Position numbers and translations under genes: made by a program. The notes beneath the pieces were generated by a model. It did not search any database, was not told the DNA's origin, and was given only the letters and a program-made list of their open reading frames with translations. From contig NZ_JADNQT010000003.1 of NCBI RefSeq assembly GCF_015594605.1, forward strand, positions 95,297 through 159,296: 64,000 nt of DNA. Reading direction: 5' to 3'. This DNA comes from Streptococcus sp. HF-1907. Its GTDB lineage: Bacteria > Bacillota > Bacilli > Lactobacillales > Streptococcaceae. This document shows, in pieces, positions 45,484-54,337 of this stretch (positions are counted from its first letter, which is position 1; each line of letters starts with the position of its first letter).

Positions 45484-45542
45484 AGTTTACTAAAAAAGAA
45501 AGCGCTTTGATATGCTTTTTTGTTGCTTAAATATGGTATAAT
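45484..45542. promoter_or_regulatory. divergent aga/msmR control region
   Basis: TTTACTAAAA (about 45486-45495) resembles the GalR half-site. AGAAAGCGCTTTGA (45497-45510) matches a cre box on the minus strand with one mismatch (TC for TG). For msmR, TATAAT (45537-45542) with an upstream TG forms an extended -10 promoter. For aga, TAAACT on the minus strand is a possible -10 box. Confidence 0.55.
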
Positions 45543-45569
45543 GTTTCCTATAAGAAAGGACTGATGGCT

Positions 45570-46403
45570 ATGAACGTTCTGAACACCTATCAAGAGTTTG
45601 ATTATAATCAATTTGACCTTAATGTTGACCATTACGGGTCTGAAAATTGCGCCAGTAATTATGCTTTCGGTCCCTCTGTTCGGGATGATTATGTCCTACA
45701 TTTTATCACTGACGGGTGCGGAACCCTTACTGTCAGAGGAGAGACAACTTCCTTAAAAGCTGGCGATCTCTTTCTTCTTCCCAAACAAGAAGTGACCTTT
45801 TATCAGGCCGATGCAAACAAGCCCTGGTCCTATATTTGGGTGGGTTTTAGCGGTCCTAAGGCAAATAATATCCTCAACCGCACGCAACTTATGGAAAAAT
45901 GTTTCGTGCATTCTAATCTGGACTCTCCTATTTTGGAGCAAATGTTAGGTCTGGTTGGGTACACCAAAAATCTCACAGCCATCAGCGATGAACTCAATTT
46001 AACAGGTGAACTTTACCATTTACTAGCTCTGCTCATTCAAGAATTTCCAGCGGAAACCAGCGAAAGCGACATGGTTCAACACTATGTCAAACGAGCGCTC
46101 AAAATTATCCATGTCCATTACGGTCGCCAGCTGAAAGTCTGTGATATTGCCGACCAACTAAACCTCAACCGCTCTTATCTCTATAAGATTTTCAAAGAAG
46201 AGACTGGCTCCTCCCTCAAAGAATACATTCTCCATGTTAAAATGGATAAAAGTTTGGAGCTCCTAGCCAATCCTCAATTCAACATCAGCGAAATTGCGCG
46301 CTCGGTTGGCTTTCCCGACCCCCTGGCTTTCAGTAAAAGTTTCAAAAAAGTGTTTGGCACCAGTCCTAGCCGTTACCGAAAAGAGCTAAACCACCAAGAA
46401 TAA
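45570..46403 (+). CDS. msmR: AraC-family activator of the msm operon
   Basis: A 277-aa regulator with an N-terminal cupin sugar-sensing domain (SYIWVGFSGPKANN) and a C-terminal AraC double HTH. The latter contains LNLNRSYLYKIFKEETGSSL and ISEIARSVGFPDPLAFSKSF. It is divergent from aga, as MsmR is in S. mutans, where it activates msm genes. ATG at 45570 (AAAGGA 9 nt upstream) is preferred to an ATG 6 bp earlier that is too close to the ribosome binding site. Confidence 0.93.
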   Translation: MNVLNTYQEFDYNQFDLNVDHYGSENCASNYAFGPSVRDDYVLHFITDGCGTLTVRGETTSLKAGDLFLLPKQEVTFYQADANKPWSYIWVGFSGPKANNILNRTQLMEKCFVHSNLDSPILEQMLGLVGYTKNLTAISDELNLTGELYHLLALLIQEFPAETSESDMVQHYVKRALKIIHVHYGRQLKVCDIADQLNLNRSYLYKIFKEETGSSLKEYILHVKMDKSLELLANPQFNISEIARSVGFPDPLAFSKSFKKVFGTSPSRYRKELNHQE

Positions 46404-46408
46404 CATAA

Positions 46409-46440
46409 AAAAGTGAGACCTCAAAACCTCACTTTTCTAT
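46409..46440 (+). terminator. msmR terminator
   Basis: AAAAGTGAG (46409-46417) and CTCACTTTT (46428-46436) form a 9-bp perfect stem ending in a T-run. Confidence 0.85.
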
Positions 46441-46459
46441 TCACTCAACTCACACCACC

Positions 46460-46996
46460 CTACAAAGCATCCTTATAAAAGCGCAGCAATTTTCCCAAGG
46501 ATTCCTTGAGGTCAGCCAAGGTCGACTGGTTCTCTCCGTTCAGCCAATCCACGTAAGCACCGATGATACCGTGGGACAAAAAGCTGGCGCTAGTAAAGGT
46601 CAGCTCTGAGTATCGAAGCAGGAGCGTCTCTCTTAATAGCTAGATAAAGTCAGTCAAAAAGAACTTGTCAGCCGACTTGCTGGTAATAATTTTGAAGAAG
46701 GACAGGTTAGCAAGCATGATGTCATTCAGGGATTCCAAGAAATCATCCACCTCAAAACTATCAACATCAATCAAAACCTCACGTAATTGCTCCGCCACCT
46801 CTTTGCTCAATTCAAGGTAAACATCCGTCACGTTTTGATAATGGGCATAAAAAGTCTTGCGGTCAATATCTGCCAAGTCTGCAAGCTGGGTAACCGTAAT
46901 ATCAGTCAGACTCTTTTCCTCTAGTAATTGCACAAATGCTTCACGAATATGACGTTTGGTTCTTAACACACGTCGGTCACTGTTTGCCATAGCCAC
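46460..46996 (-). pseudogene. TetR-family regulator interrupted by an in-frame TAG
   Basis: The first 118 residues form a TetR HTH (KRHIREAFVQLLEEKSLTD and LADIDRKTFYAHYQ) and part of the ligand domain. TAG at 46640-46642 then stops the frame, yet the same frame continues for 59 coherent residues (including GIIGAYVDWLNGENQST and LGKLLRFYKDAL) to a second stop at 46460. A single base change explains it. The translation start is a GTG or the ATG two codons later. It is divergent from a membrane-protein gene that is also broken, which is the typical regulator-target layout. A shortened DNA-binding protein may still be made. Confidence 0.8.
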
Positions 46997-47112
46997 TCCT
47001 TTTAATCCACATTATTATAGCATAGTGTTACTTATCTCACACTTTTTGACTTTATTGTGATTGTCTTTCACACCAAAATTCATTATGATGGAGTTAGTTA
47101 AAGGAGAAACTC

Positions 47113-47919
47113 ATGAACATCATCGAAAAACTCGTCTCAGGCTATACTTCTGTTGACGTGACACCGCAGAATTTTATTGACCACTTGACGCCTGGAACAC
47201 CAAGATTTGCCATGAACCTCATTCCCGTTCTGCTGGCAGTAGTATTTGGACTTTTGGTTTATATTTACCCCATTATCCTCAATGAAACTGAGCACGAGGG
47301 TCCTTACCTCCTTTGGATGCACACCTTCTACTGCGCCGCCGACTTCATGGGCATCTGGGTCTTTCTAGACGCTTGGCTCAAGTACGACCACTTCTACATC
47401 TTTGGACTGCTCAGCCTTGGCGAAACCATCTGGGTCCTCATGGAAATCTACAGCCTAAAGCGCGCCATGGCCTACGAAAAGGACATCAACTGGAAACCCG
47501 GCACACCTACAAAAGTCATGCTTCGCGACATCATCTTCTAACTTGTCATTTTCTTTGTCGGGCTCAATCTGCTGCGCTTTGAACTTCATGACAGCACCAT
47601 GTGGAAATTCTGGATTTTCACCCAAGTCCTCATCACCATCGCACCAGACCCTGTGCTGGAAAAACGCGGCTACCGTTGAGGGAATAGTCGCTGGCTCAAC
47701 ATCTGCTTCATCTGCGTCGCTATCGTATCCTTCAACCCATGGCTCAACATGTGGCAAGCCATCGCACCAGACTACTTCTCACTCAGCGCCAACCCATGGT
47801 ACTACATCGTCGTAACCATCTGCCTCTTCTTTGCCATCCGAGGCTTCATCATCTACGAAAAACTCCCTGAAAAAGAAGAGATTATTAAAGCAACAGGCAA
47901 GAAACCATTTTTGAAATAA
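47113..47919 (+). pseudogene. polytopic membrane protein with two in-frame stops
   Basis: The frame of 268 codons reads through TAA at 47539-47541 and TGA at 47677-47679 without a shift. Both sides are coherent hydrophobic sequence (LLAVVFGLLVYIYPIIL, WKFWIFTQVLITIAPDP, YIVVTICLFFAIRGFIIYEK), then a Lys-rich C-terminus. About six to eight membrane segments are likely. The family is not recognised. It lies 116 bp from, and divergent to, the broken TetR gene, suggesting it was the regulated target. The N-terminal 142-aa piece may still be translated. Confidence 0.75.
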
Positions 47920-47958
47920 GGTTAGATAGAAAAAACAGACCTCTATCATTTCACATCA

Positions 47959-47988
47959 AAGCTGAGCAATCCTGCTTGGCTTTTTTCT
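47959..47988 (+). terminator. terminator after the membrane-protein pseudogene
   Basis: AAGCTGAGCA (47959-47968) pairs with TGCTTGGCTT (47973-47982) through two G-U pairs, followed by a T6 run. Confidence 0.75.
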
Positions 47989-48098
47989 TGCGGAAATGAC
48001 TCCCTCGCCAGAATAGCGTAACTCCTATTTCAGAAGAATCTTAGTCAGGTTACTATAACTGACTCATCGGATAAACTACCACTGTCTAGAAACAGCAC

Positions 48099-48318
48099 GT
48101 CCGAAATTCGGACAAGCTCCTGCAACTTGGAAAACAACCGTCCGAAACTCGGACAAGCTCCTGCAACTTGGAAATGACTCATCTGAGACTCGGGCGACTT
48201 CCCGCTACTCAGAAAACGACCGTCTGAGACTACGACAAGTTCTCTCTACTTGGAAAACGGCTGTCTGAAGTTCTAACGACCTCTCGCACATTGAAAATCA
48301 ACTGTCAGCAATGCTGAC
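48099..48318. repeat. 41-bp tandem repeat array with palindromic cores
   Basis: Six units start at 48099, 48140, 48181, 48222, 48263 and 48304, exactly 41 bp apart. Each begins with a 15-mer inverted repeat; the first (GTCCGAA-A-TTCGGAC) and last (GTCAGCA-A-TGCTGAC) are perfect although their sequences differ. The linker centres on CTCCTGCAACTTGG, which links this array to the one at 2160. The rest of the gap up to the dtd terminator (48319-48670) holds a 136-codon ORF that looks spurious, and nothing else I can support. Confidence 0.85.
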
Positions 48319-48673
48319 GACCTCCCGCAACTTTTATGCTAGCCATCAAAAAAATTACCAGCCTATCCCAATCACTGATTTAAGAACTTGTCTGCTAACT
48401 GAGGCTAATTTGAAAAATAGGGACAGTGACAACTTTGGAAAATTTATCAAGGTCAAACAAGTTGAAGTTGTGTGCTTATCAAAATCCAAAGCCGTAAAAA
48501 CGATTTTTAGCTTGGCTATCCCGCAATATCCTCAGACAGCTTTGATTGACAATGGTGACAAGTATTTTGTCAAGTCTGTAAAGTTAACTGTAAATATCAC
48601 CTACAAATTTGCTCTCTATCAGTTCCTGCTAACCAGTTCTCCCTTCATCAGCTCGTCAATCTTCATTGACAAG

Positions 48674-48705
48674 AAAGAGCCCTCAGTTACATCCGAGGAC
48701 TCTTT
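48674..48705 (-). terminator. dtd terminator
   Basis: AAAGAGCCCTC and GAGGACTCTTT form an 11-nt stem with one mismatch and a 10-nt loop; the minus exit is TTTCTTG. Confidence 0.7.
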
Positions 48706-48717
48706 ACTAGCTATTCG

Positions 48718-49161
48718 TTAACGATTCTTGGTATCTAAGACGATGGTGACTGGACCATCATTAACTAGGCTGACTTGCATGTCAGCACCGAAGACCCCCC
48801 TTTCAACTGGGACTGTTTTGGCTAGTTCGGTATTGAAATCATCATAGAACTGACTAGCCAGATCAGGTTTAGCTGCGCCTGTAAAAGCAGGGCGATTACC
48901 TTTCTTGGTATCGGCAAAAAGGGTGAACTGGGAGATGGAGAGAATGCTTCCCTTGATGTCTTGGATGGACAGATTCATTTTACCATCGGCATCTGAAAAG
49001 ATACGCATATTGATAATTTTGCGGACAGCGTAAGCTAGGTCCTCTGCTATATCATCAGGTCCGACACCAACTAGTAGCATAAGACCCTGGTCAATAGCGC
49101 CAGCCACATTGCCATCAATGGAAACCGAAGCTTGACTCACGCGCTGGATAATAATCTTCAT
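48718..49161 (-). CDS. dtd: D-aminoacyl-tRNA deacylase
   Basis: A 147-aa enzyme that removes D-amino acids (and glycine) mischarged on tRNA. The catalytic-site motif [15 protein letters not shown] and the C-terminal gate motif NDGPVT (family N-x-GP) are intact. It is 9 bp after rel; this pairing is conserved in many Firmicutes. Confidence 0.96.
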   Translation of the reverse strand: MKIIIQRVSQASVSIDGNVAGAIDQGLMLLVGVGPDDIAEDLAYAVRKIINMRIFSDADGKMNLSIQDIKGSILSISQFTLFADTKKGNRPAFTGAAKPDLASQFYDDFNTELAKTVPVERGVFGADMQVSLVNDGPVTIVLDTKNR

Positions 49162-49170
49162 ATCAAGCTC

Positions 49171-51390
49171 CTAACCGTTGGTACGCTTAACGGAGTAAAC
49201 GTCTGGGATAATCTTAATCTTGTCAACAATGCTTGTCAACTCTGTCAAGTTTGAAATGCCAAAGCTGATGTGCATATTGACGAACTTCATGTCCTTGGTT
49301 GGCTGGGCATTAACACCAGAAATCATCTTGGTCGCGTTAGAAAGCATCTGCAAGACGTCATTGAGGATACCTGAACGATTGAGACCGTAAATGTCAATCT
49401 CCGCCATGTAGTCCTTAGCCGAATTGGCGTCGTCCCACTCAACTTCAATCAAGCGTTGCTCATAACCTTCCTGGCTCTTGATGTTGTTGCAGTCCGCACG
49501 GTGAATGGCAACACCACGACCCTTGGTAATGTAGCCTTCAATCGGGTCGCCAGGGACAGGATTACAGCACTTGGCGATACGCATGAGCAGACCAGATGCG
49601 CCTTGAATGATGACACCATTTTCGCTTTTGACCTTGAGGACATCCTTCTTCTCGGTCTTGACCTCACCACCCTTGACCAACTCATCAGCTTCAGCCTTGG
49701 CTTTGGCACGTTCTTCCTCACGGCGTTCTTTTTCGGTTAATTTGTTGAAGACAGAAACGGGACTAATATCACCAAATCCGACTGCCGCATAGAGTGCTTC
49801 TTCGCTACGAACACTGACGCGTGGCAGGATTTCTTCAATGTGTTTCTTGTCAAGGTATTTGTTAGCAACATAGCCCTGATCTTGGAAATAATCCACCAGC
49901 ATGTCGCGACCCTTATTGATGGACATTTCCTTGTCTTGGTTCTTGAAGAACTGACGGATTTTGTTGCGGGCCTTATTTGTCTTGACAATCTTAATCCAGT
50001 CACGGCTTGGTCCGAATGAATTTGGGTTGGTGATGATTTCAACCACATCACCCGTTTTCAACTTAGCTGTCAATGGTACCATGCGGCCGTTGACCTTGGC
50101 ACCTGTTGCTTTTTCTCCAACTTGGGTGTGGATGGCGTAGGCAAAATCAATTGGTCCTGAGTCAACTGGCAATTCTTGGACAGCACCTGTTGGGGTGAAA
50201 ACGTAAATGCGCTCCGTCAAGATATCTTCACGGACAGAGTCCACAAATTCTTTCGCGTCACCGTTTGATTGGTCTTGTAACTCAACTAATTCTTTGAGCC
50301 ATTCCATGCCGACTGCCTGCTCTGCTTCATTGACCTTAGTCTTGATCCCTTTTTTGTAAGCCCAGTGAGCGGCAACCCCGAATTCGGCCACTTCGTGCAT
50401 CTCTTTGGTGCGGATTTGAATCTCGATAGGACCTTTTGGACCGTAAACCGTGGTGTGGATAGACTGGTAGCCGTTGGCTTTTGGTGCAGCGATATAGTCT
50501 TTAAAACGACCAGGCATTGGACGCCACAATTCGTGGATGTAGCCAACCATGGCGTAAACGTCGCTAGCTGTATCCATGATGCAGCGGATGGCAATCAAGT
50601 CATAGATTTGGTCAAAGCGCTTCTTCTTATCACGCATCTTGCGATAGATGGAGTAGATGTGCTTAGGACGACCGTAAACATCTCCGTGGAGCCCCTGCTC
50701 TTCGGTGTAAGTCTTGATTTTTGCGACGATTTCATCCACCAAGGCTTCGCGCTCACGACGTTTTTCCGTCATCATATGCGAAATCTTGTAAAACTCAACC
50801 TCATTCAAGTAGCGGAAAGAAAGGTCTTCCAGCTCCCACTTGATGCGGCTAATCCCCAAACGGTGGGCGAGGGGCGCATAGATTTCCATGGTTTCACGTG
50901 AAATGCGCTCCTGCTTGTCTTTACGCAAGTGCTTAAGCGTACGCATGTTATGCAAACGGTCAGCCAATTTGACAAGGATAACGCGAATGTCTTTAGACAT
51001 GGCCATAAGCATTTTACGGTGATTTTCTGCCAGCTGCTCTTCGTGTGATTTGTACTCGACCTTACCGAGCTTGGTCACCCCATCGACAATATCACGGACA
51101 TCTTTACCAAAATCCGTCTCAATCTCATCTAGGGTAATCTCAGTATCTTCAACCACATCGTGCAAGAAGCCACAAGCCACGGTCACAGCATCCAGATGCA
51201 GATTAGCCAAGATACCCGCTACCTGAATAGGGTGAATAATATAGGGCTCACCAGACTTACGAGCTTGGTAATAGTGAGCAGCTGTTGCGTAGTTTAAGGC
51301 AAATTTGACAAATTCCACGTCTTTTTCAGACATGTACTGAGCTGCTATGTCAACAACCTCTTGACCTGTTAGATTGACTTCTTTAACCAT
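49171..51390 (-). CDS. rel: bifunctional (p)ppGpp synthetase/hydrolase (RSH)
   Basis: A 739-aa long RelA/SpoT homologue controlling the stringent response. The N-terminal HD hydrolase has HPIQVAGILANL and FLHDVVEDTE; the synthetase has RPKHIYSIYRKMRDKKKRF. Then come TGS (VFTPTGAVQELP), a Cys-containing helical region (AKCCNPVPGD) and a C-terminal ACT domain. Both active sites look intact, so it should make and break (p)ppGpp. Confidence 0.97.
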   Translation of the reverse strand: MVKEVNLTGQEVVDIAAQYMSEKDVEFVKFALNYATAAHYYQARKSGEPYIIHPIQVAGILANLHLDAVTVACGFLHDVVEDTEITLDEIETDFGKDVRDIVDGVTKLGKVEYKSHEEQLAENHRKMLMAMSKDIRVILVKLADRLHNMRTLKHLRKDKQERISRETMEIYAPLAHRLGISRIKWELEDLSFRYLNEVEFYKISHMMTEKRREREALVDEIVAKIKTYTEEQGLHGDVYGRPKHIYSIYRKMRDKKKRFDQIYDLIAIRCIMDTASDVYAMVGYIHELWRPMPGRFKDYIAAPKANGYQSIHTTVYGPKGPIEIQIRTKEMHEVAEFGVAAHWAYKKGIKTKVNEAEQAVGMEWLKELVELQDQSNGDAKEFVDSVREDILTERIYVFTPTGAVQELPVDSGPIDFAYAIHTQVGEKATGAKVNGRMVPLTAKLKTGDVVEIITNPNSFGPSRDWIKIVKTNKARNKIRQFFKNQDKEMSINKGRDMLVDYFQDQGYVANKYLDKKHIEEILPRVSVRSEEALYAAVGFGDISPVSVFNKLTEKERREEERAKAKAEADELVKGGEVKTEKKDVLKVKSENGVIIQGASGLLMRIAKCCNPVPGDPIEGYITKGRGVAIHRADCNNIKSQEGYEQRLIEVEWDDANSAKDYMAEIDIYGLNRSGILNDVLQMLSNATKMISGVNAQPTKDMKFVNMHISFGISNLTELTSIVDKIKIIPDVYSVKRTNG

Positions 51391-51605
51391 GAATACCTCT
51401 TCCTTGTGCTGATATTGCTACTATTTTAACACTTTTTAAGCTAAAAATAAAAGAAGTTGAAATATTAAACTGTTTTCAAAAGAAAGCCACGCCTAACCAT
51501 TATAAAATCAGGCTAGTACACCTTATCACAAACGTAGAAAAAGTCAGTCTGGACGATATTAACCTCACCAATCTCCCTTATTTTCCTCATCGCATCCATC
51601 AGACA

Positions 51606-51690
51606 GTCCTGCCAACTTGCAACAAGCCGTCGCTAGCAGCGAGAGCCTCTTGCAAAACTGCGACAAAACTCTTTCCGATGATTCTCTCTT
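51606..51690. repeat. short 41-bp repeat remnant upstream of rel
   Basis: CCTGCCAACTTGCAACAA and CTCTTGCAAAACTGCGACAA are offset by 41 bp (TGCC at 51610, TGCA at 51651). Between them lies the 5-3-5 palindrome TCGCT-AGC-AGCGA (51630-51642), as in the 48.1-kb array. About two units remain. The surrounding gap 51391-51895 otherwise holds only the palindrome at 51719 and the promoter of the next gene. Confidence 0.6.
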
Positions 51691-51718
51691 TGAGCACCTA
51701 GGCAATAAATGAGATAGC

Positions 51719-51740
51719 TTTAGCTATTTAAATAGCTAAA
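51719..51740. repeat. 22-bp perfect palindrome
   Basis: TTTAGCTATTTAAATAGCTAAA is fully self-complementary. It lies in the rel/51896 divergent gap. It could be an operator or a cruciform; no protein is implied. Confidence 0.6.
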
Positions 51741-51895
51741 TCACCTCAACATTTCCATTCAAACTAAAAACTTATTTATTTTGTGTCATTAGTTTTAGCT
51801 ATTGGTTACTACTTTGTGATAAAATAGTAACAAGCATTATCTTCCCGTACTAAGACGATTCTAAAATCACACTTATCCTCACTAGAAAGGGCGCC

Positions 51896-52345
51896 ATGAA
51901 ATCATCCACTACCTACTCACTTCTTGTCCAACAATTACTTGTTAGTGTTCACTATTTAACCCTTTTTAAAGATGAGGTCGCTCTAGTCAGTCAAACACCT
52001 CATTTATTGCAAGGCCCGATTCCATCTGATATTATCCTATCAGACCTTCGACAAATTGCGGAGACCTTAGGTGGTTTTGAAAAACAAAAAACAATCGTTC
52101 GGTCTATCGTTTGGTATGATGAGCCATCCTTTCGGCTGATGGATTATTCGCTAGATATCGTTCCCACTTGGTTGTCAGATATTGATTATGTGGTTCAAAC
52201 TTGCCAGTCAACACAGCTGTTTCAATTGGTTCTAGAAAATCCTGACCTACCCCATTTTGGCGTCTTAGTTGATCTCTATCGCTCTGTAAGGGCCATTCAT
52301 ATGGATATCTTCGGCACCTATCAAAGTCTCCGTTATCACTCATGA
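51896..52345 (+). CDS. hypothetical protein
   Basis: A 149-aa protein of unrecognised family. No signal peptide, membrane helix or Cys cluster is evident. The composition is mixed, with LFKDEVALVSQTPHLLQG near the N-terminus and SIVWYDEPSFRLMDYSLDIV mid-protein. AAAGGG lies 7 nt before the ATG, and an extended -10 (TGATAAAAT) lies about 70 bp upstream. Only 35 bp separate it from the nrdI-like gene, so they are probably co-transcribed. Confidence 0.7.
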   Translation: MKSSTTYSLLVQQLLVSVHYLTLFKDEVALVSQTPHLLQGPIPSDIILSDLRQIAETLGGFEKQKTIVRSIVWYDEPSFRLMDYSLDIVPTWLSDIDYVVQTCQSTQLFQLVLENPDLPHFGVLVDLYRSVRAIHMDIFGTYQSLRYHS

Positions 52346-52380
52346 CCAACGGGTACAAACTATAAAATAAGGGAGAAATT

Positions 52381-52842
52381 ATGTCTCAAGAACTTGCCTT
52401 GGTTTACATTAGTCTTAGTGGCAATACGCAGAGCTTTGTCAAACGTCTCTCGGAGCACTTGACAACTTGGTATGACATCACCCCTAAGACCATCAACATC
52501 AAGGAACTCAACCACCAAACTTTCCCAGTTACAGAACCCTTTGTCGCTCTGCTTCCTACTTATTTGGAAGGGGGAAATGGGGTGGACAACGGCGACCAAG
52601 AAATACTGACCAATCCACTTGGAGATTTCATCGCTGCACACGGCAATGTCCAGCACTGCTTTGGTATCATCGGTTCAGGAAACCGCAATTTTAACAACCA
52701 GTACTGCCTAACTGCCAAGCAATACGCTAAGCGTTTTGGCTTTCCTATGCTAGGTGACTTTGAGTTGCGGGGCACATCAAGCGATGTCGAACGCCTGGCT
52801 AAAGTCATCGTTGAAGCGCTAGCTGATTTTACCAAAAACTAA
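52381..52842 (+). CDS. NrdI-like flavodoxin
   Basis: A 153-aa flavodoxin-fold protein. The FMN phosphate loop [11 protein letters not shown] and the NrdI-type segment [20 protein letters not shown], then [11 protein letters not shown], are clear. NrdI supplies oxidant to assemble the dimanganese cofactor of class Ib ribonucleotide reductase. No nrdE, nrdF or nrdH is nearby, so this is an orphan copy; streptococci can carry such extra NrdI paralogues. Its partner is unknown. Confidence 0.87.
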   Translation: MSQELALVYISLSGNTQSFVKRLSEHLTTWYDITPKTINIKELNHQTFPVTEPFVALLPTYLEGGNGVDNGDQEILTNPLGDFIAAHGNVQHCFGIIGSGNRNFNNQYCLTAKQYAKRFGFPMLGDFELRGTSSDVERLAKVIVEALADFTKN

Positions 52843-52884
52843 ACCTTCCCACTACTAGGAATCAACTGTGCACCCAGCACGTCA

Positions 52885-52915
52885 GTCCTAAGGTCCTTGA
52901 TCTTGGGATTTTTAA
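52885..52915 (+). terminator. terminator after the nrdI-like gene
   Basis: CCTAAG (52887-52892) pairs with CTTGGG (52902-52907, one G-T) and is followed by ATTTTTAA. Confidence 0.55.
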
Positions 52916-52955
52916 GTGAACCTATAGACTTACTAATGACTTAAAAGGATAACTT

Positions 52956-53454
52956 ATGGCACCAAAACTCATCCTCATAAGAGGAAATGCGGCTAGTGGC
53001 AACCAGCTTAACAAAGCTACTGCAAGCCGAATTGGGAGAAAATACGCTTCTCCTCTCACAAGATAGTCTCCGCAGGGACATGCTTCATGCCCACGATGGC
53101 TTTGATAGCCCGACCATTCCGCTGCTCTTAACGCTCTTGGAGCATGGCTACCGACAGTATCCCGTTGTCATTTTGGAAGGTATCTTGCATTCTGGCTGGT
53201 ATGCTCCTATTTTTGAAAAAATAGCAGAGCTTTATGGCGAAGATTGCCAGGCTTATTACTACTACCTTTCCTTTGAAGAGACCGTTGCCCGCCACCAAAC
53301 ACGCGCCAAGTCTCTTGAATTCGGAGAAGAGGCCTTGAGGCGATGGTGGTTAGAAAAAGATTACCTGACAGTCATCCCTGAAACGCTATTTTCAGCAAAT
53401 CTCAGCCTATCCCAAGCTAAACAAATCATTCTCGCTAACTTGAGAGCTGACTAA
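52956..53454 (+). pseudogene. P-loop kinase with a frameshift at the Walker A lysine
   Basis: ATG at 52956 (AAGGA upstream) begins MAPKLILIRGNAASG, a Walker A motif. It then loses frame at about 53001, where GGCAACCAGC stands in place of an expected GGCAAAACCAGC encoding GKTS. The shifted frame from there on is coherent: SLTKLLQAELGENTLLLSQD, then RRDMLHAHDGF and LEGILHSGWYAPIF, to 53454. A 2-bp loss in an A-run is the simplest explanation. The protein resembles zeta-toxin/uridine-kinase-like AAA_33 kinases. No partner antitoxin is seen. Confidence 0.8.
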
Positions 53455-53467
53455 CATCCTAGATAGG

Positions 53468-53502
53468 CAAAAACCTGCGGGGCAATCCTCGCAGGTTTCT
53501 GT
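53468..53502. terminator. bidirectional terminator between convergent genes
   Basis: AAACCTGCG (53471-53479) and CGCAGGTTT (53490-53498) form a 9-bp perfect stem, with A-rich left and T-rich right flanks. Confidence 0.85.
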
Positions 53503-54315
53503 TTATTCAATTTCAACTGCAATGCCATAATGGTCACTGACAATCGGCGCAGCACCACCATCAAAAGAAACATGTGATGTTTTCACCGTCAGTTCCTTAC
53601 TGATGAAAATGTGGTCCACCTTCAAGTCAGCTTCGTTGGCTTCCCAGCTGTCAATATCAGCTGAAATCGTGTGACTTCCTTTACTATCACCCGCTTCAAC
53701 GTGACAGTCCTGTAAATCAAGCGGACTGGACAAAATCATTTGATAGCCCTTGCTGTCTGTCGGAGCGTTGAAGTCTCCCATTAAGACATAAGGTCGTGGG
53801 TAAGATTTTAGTTTGTCTTCCAAGCGAAGCCATTCCTCTTCAAATCCCTTGCCTTCCCAAGACAAGTGAAGGCTGGTCACTGTTATGGGAACCTGATTGA
53901 TTTCTGTCTGGGCAATCAAGACATGACGTGTATGAAAGTCAAATTCGTCATGCTTGTCTGAAACTAGGACATCCTCAGCCTTAAAAGGTGTCTTGGACAA
54001 TAAAGCCACACCTTCGTTGTACTCATCGTAGCCGATGTGATTGTAAACCCATGACCAATAATATCTGCGCCCTTTTGCTCGCAAATAATTGACCAAATAA
54101 AGAGCGTAATTATCCTCATGAACCGCTGGGAAATCTGATAATTTCGTGAAGTCTACTAAATTTTCCGCCACTGGCGTTGACATTTTCTGATTGATTTCCT
54201 GAAGACAAATCAAATCATAATCTTCTTCTAAAATATGCTCTGCAATATCAAACAAACGCTTCAAGGGAAGAGATTCAATCCAAGAATGAGCGTTTAGTGT
54301 TAAACATTTTACCAT
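53503..54315 (-). CDS. endonuclease/exonuclease/phosphatase family protein
   Basis: A 270-aa EEP-fold hydrolase. Motifs are LICLQEINQ (metal Glu), SLHLSW, LMGDFNAPTDSKGYQ (catalytic Asp/Asn) and the final SDHYGIAVE. It is a tandem paralogue of the next gene, 22 bp away, and the two appear co-transcribed. No signal peptide. The substrate could be a nucleic acid, an inositol phosphate or a sphingomyelin-like lipid; the sequence does not decide. Confidence 0.87.
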   Translation of the reverse strand: MVKCLTLNAHSWIESLPLKRLFDIAEHILEEDYDLICLQEINQKMSTPVAENLVDFTKLSDFPAVHEDNYALYLVNYLRAKGRRYYWSWVYNHIGYDEYNEGVALLSKTPFKAEDVLVSDKHDEFDFHTRHVLIAQTEINQVPITVTSLHLSWEGKGFEEEWLRLEDKLKSYPRPYVLMGDFNAPTDSKGYQMILSSPLDLQDCHVEAGDSKGSHTISADIDSWEANEADLKVDHIFISKELTVKTSHVSFDGGAAPIVSDHYGIAVEIE

Positions 54316-54337
54316 GAGCTTCCTCCTGACTTAGGGC

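Noticed and set aside
46460..47919. Programmed stop-codon read-through or recoding
   Set aside because: Three different stop codons occur in two genes with no visible recoding signals; ordinary nonsense decay is simpler.
48099..48318. CRISPR array
   Set aside because: The units have no constant repeat plus unique spacer pattern; whole 41-bp units are diverged copies of each other, and no cas genes are present.
48311..48721. 136-codon plus-strand ORF
   Set aside because: No ribosome binding site; it begins inside the 41-bp array, runs through the dtd terminator and shows no recognisable domain.
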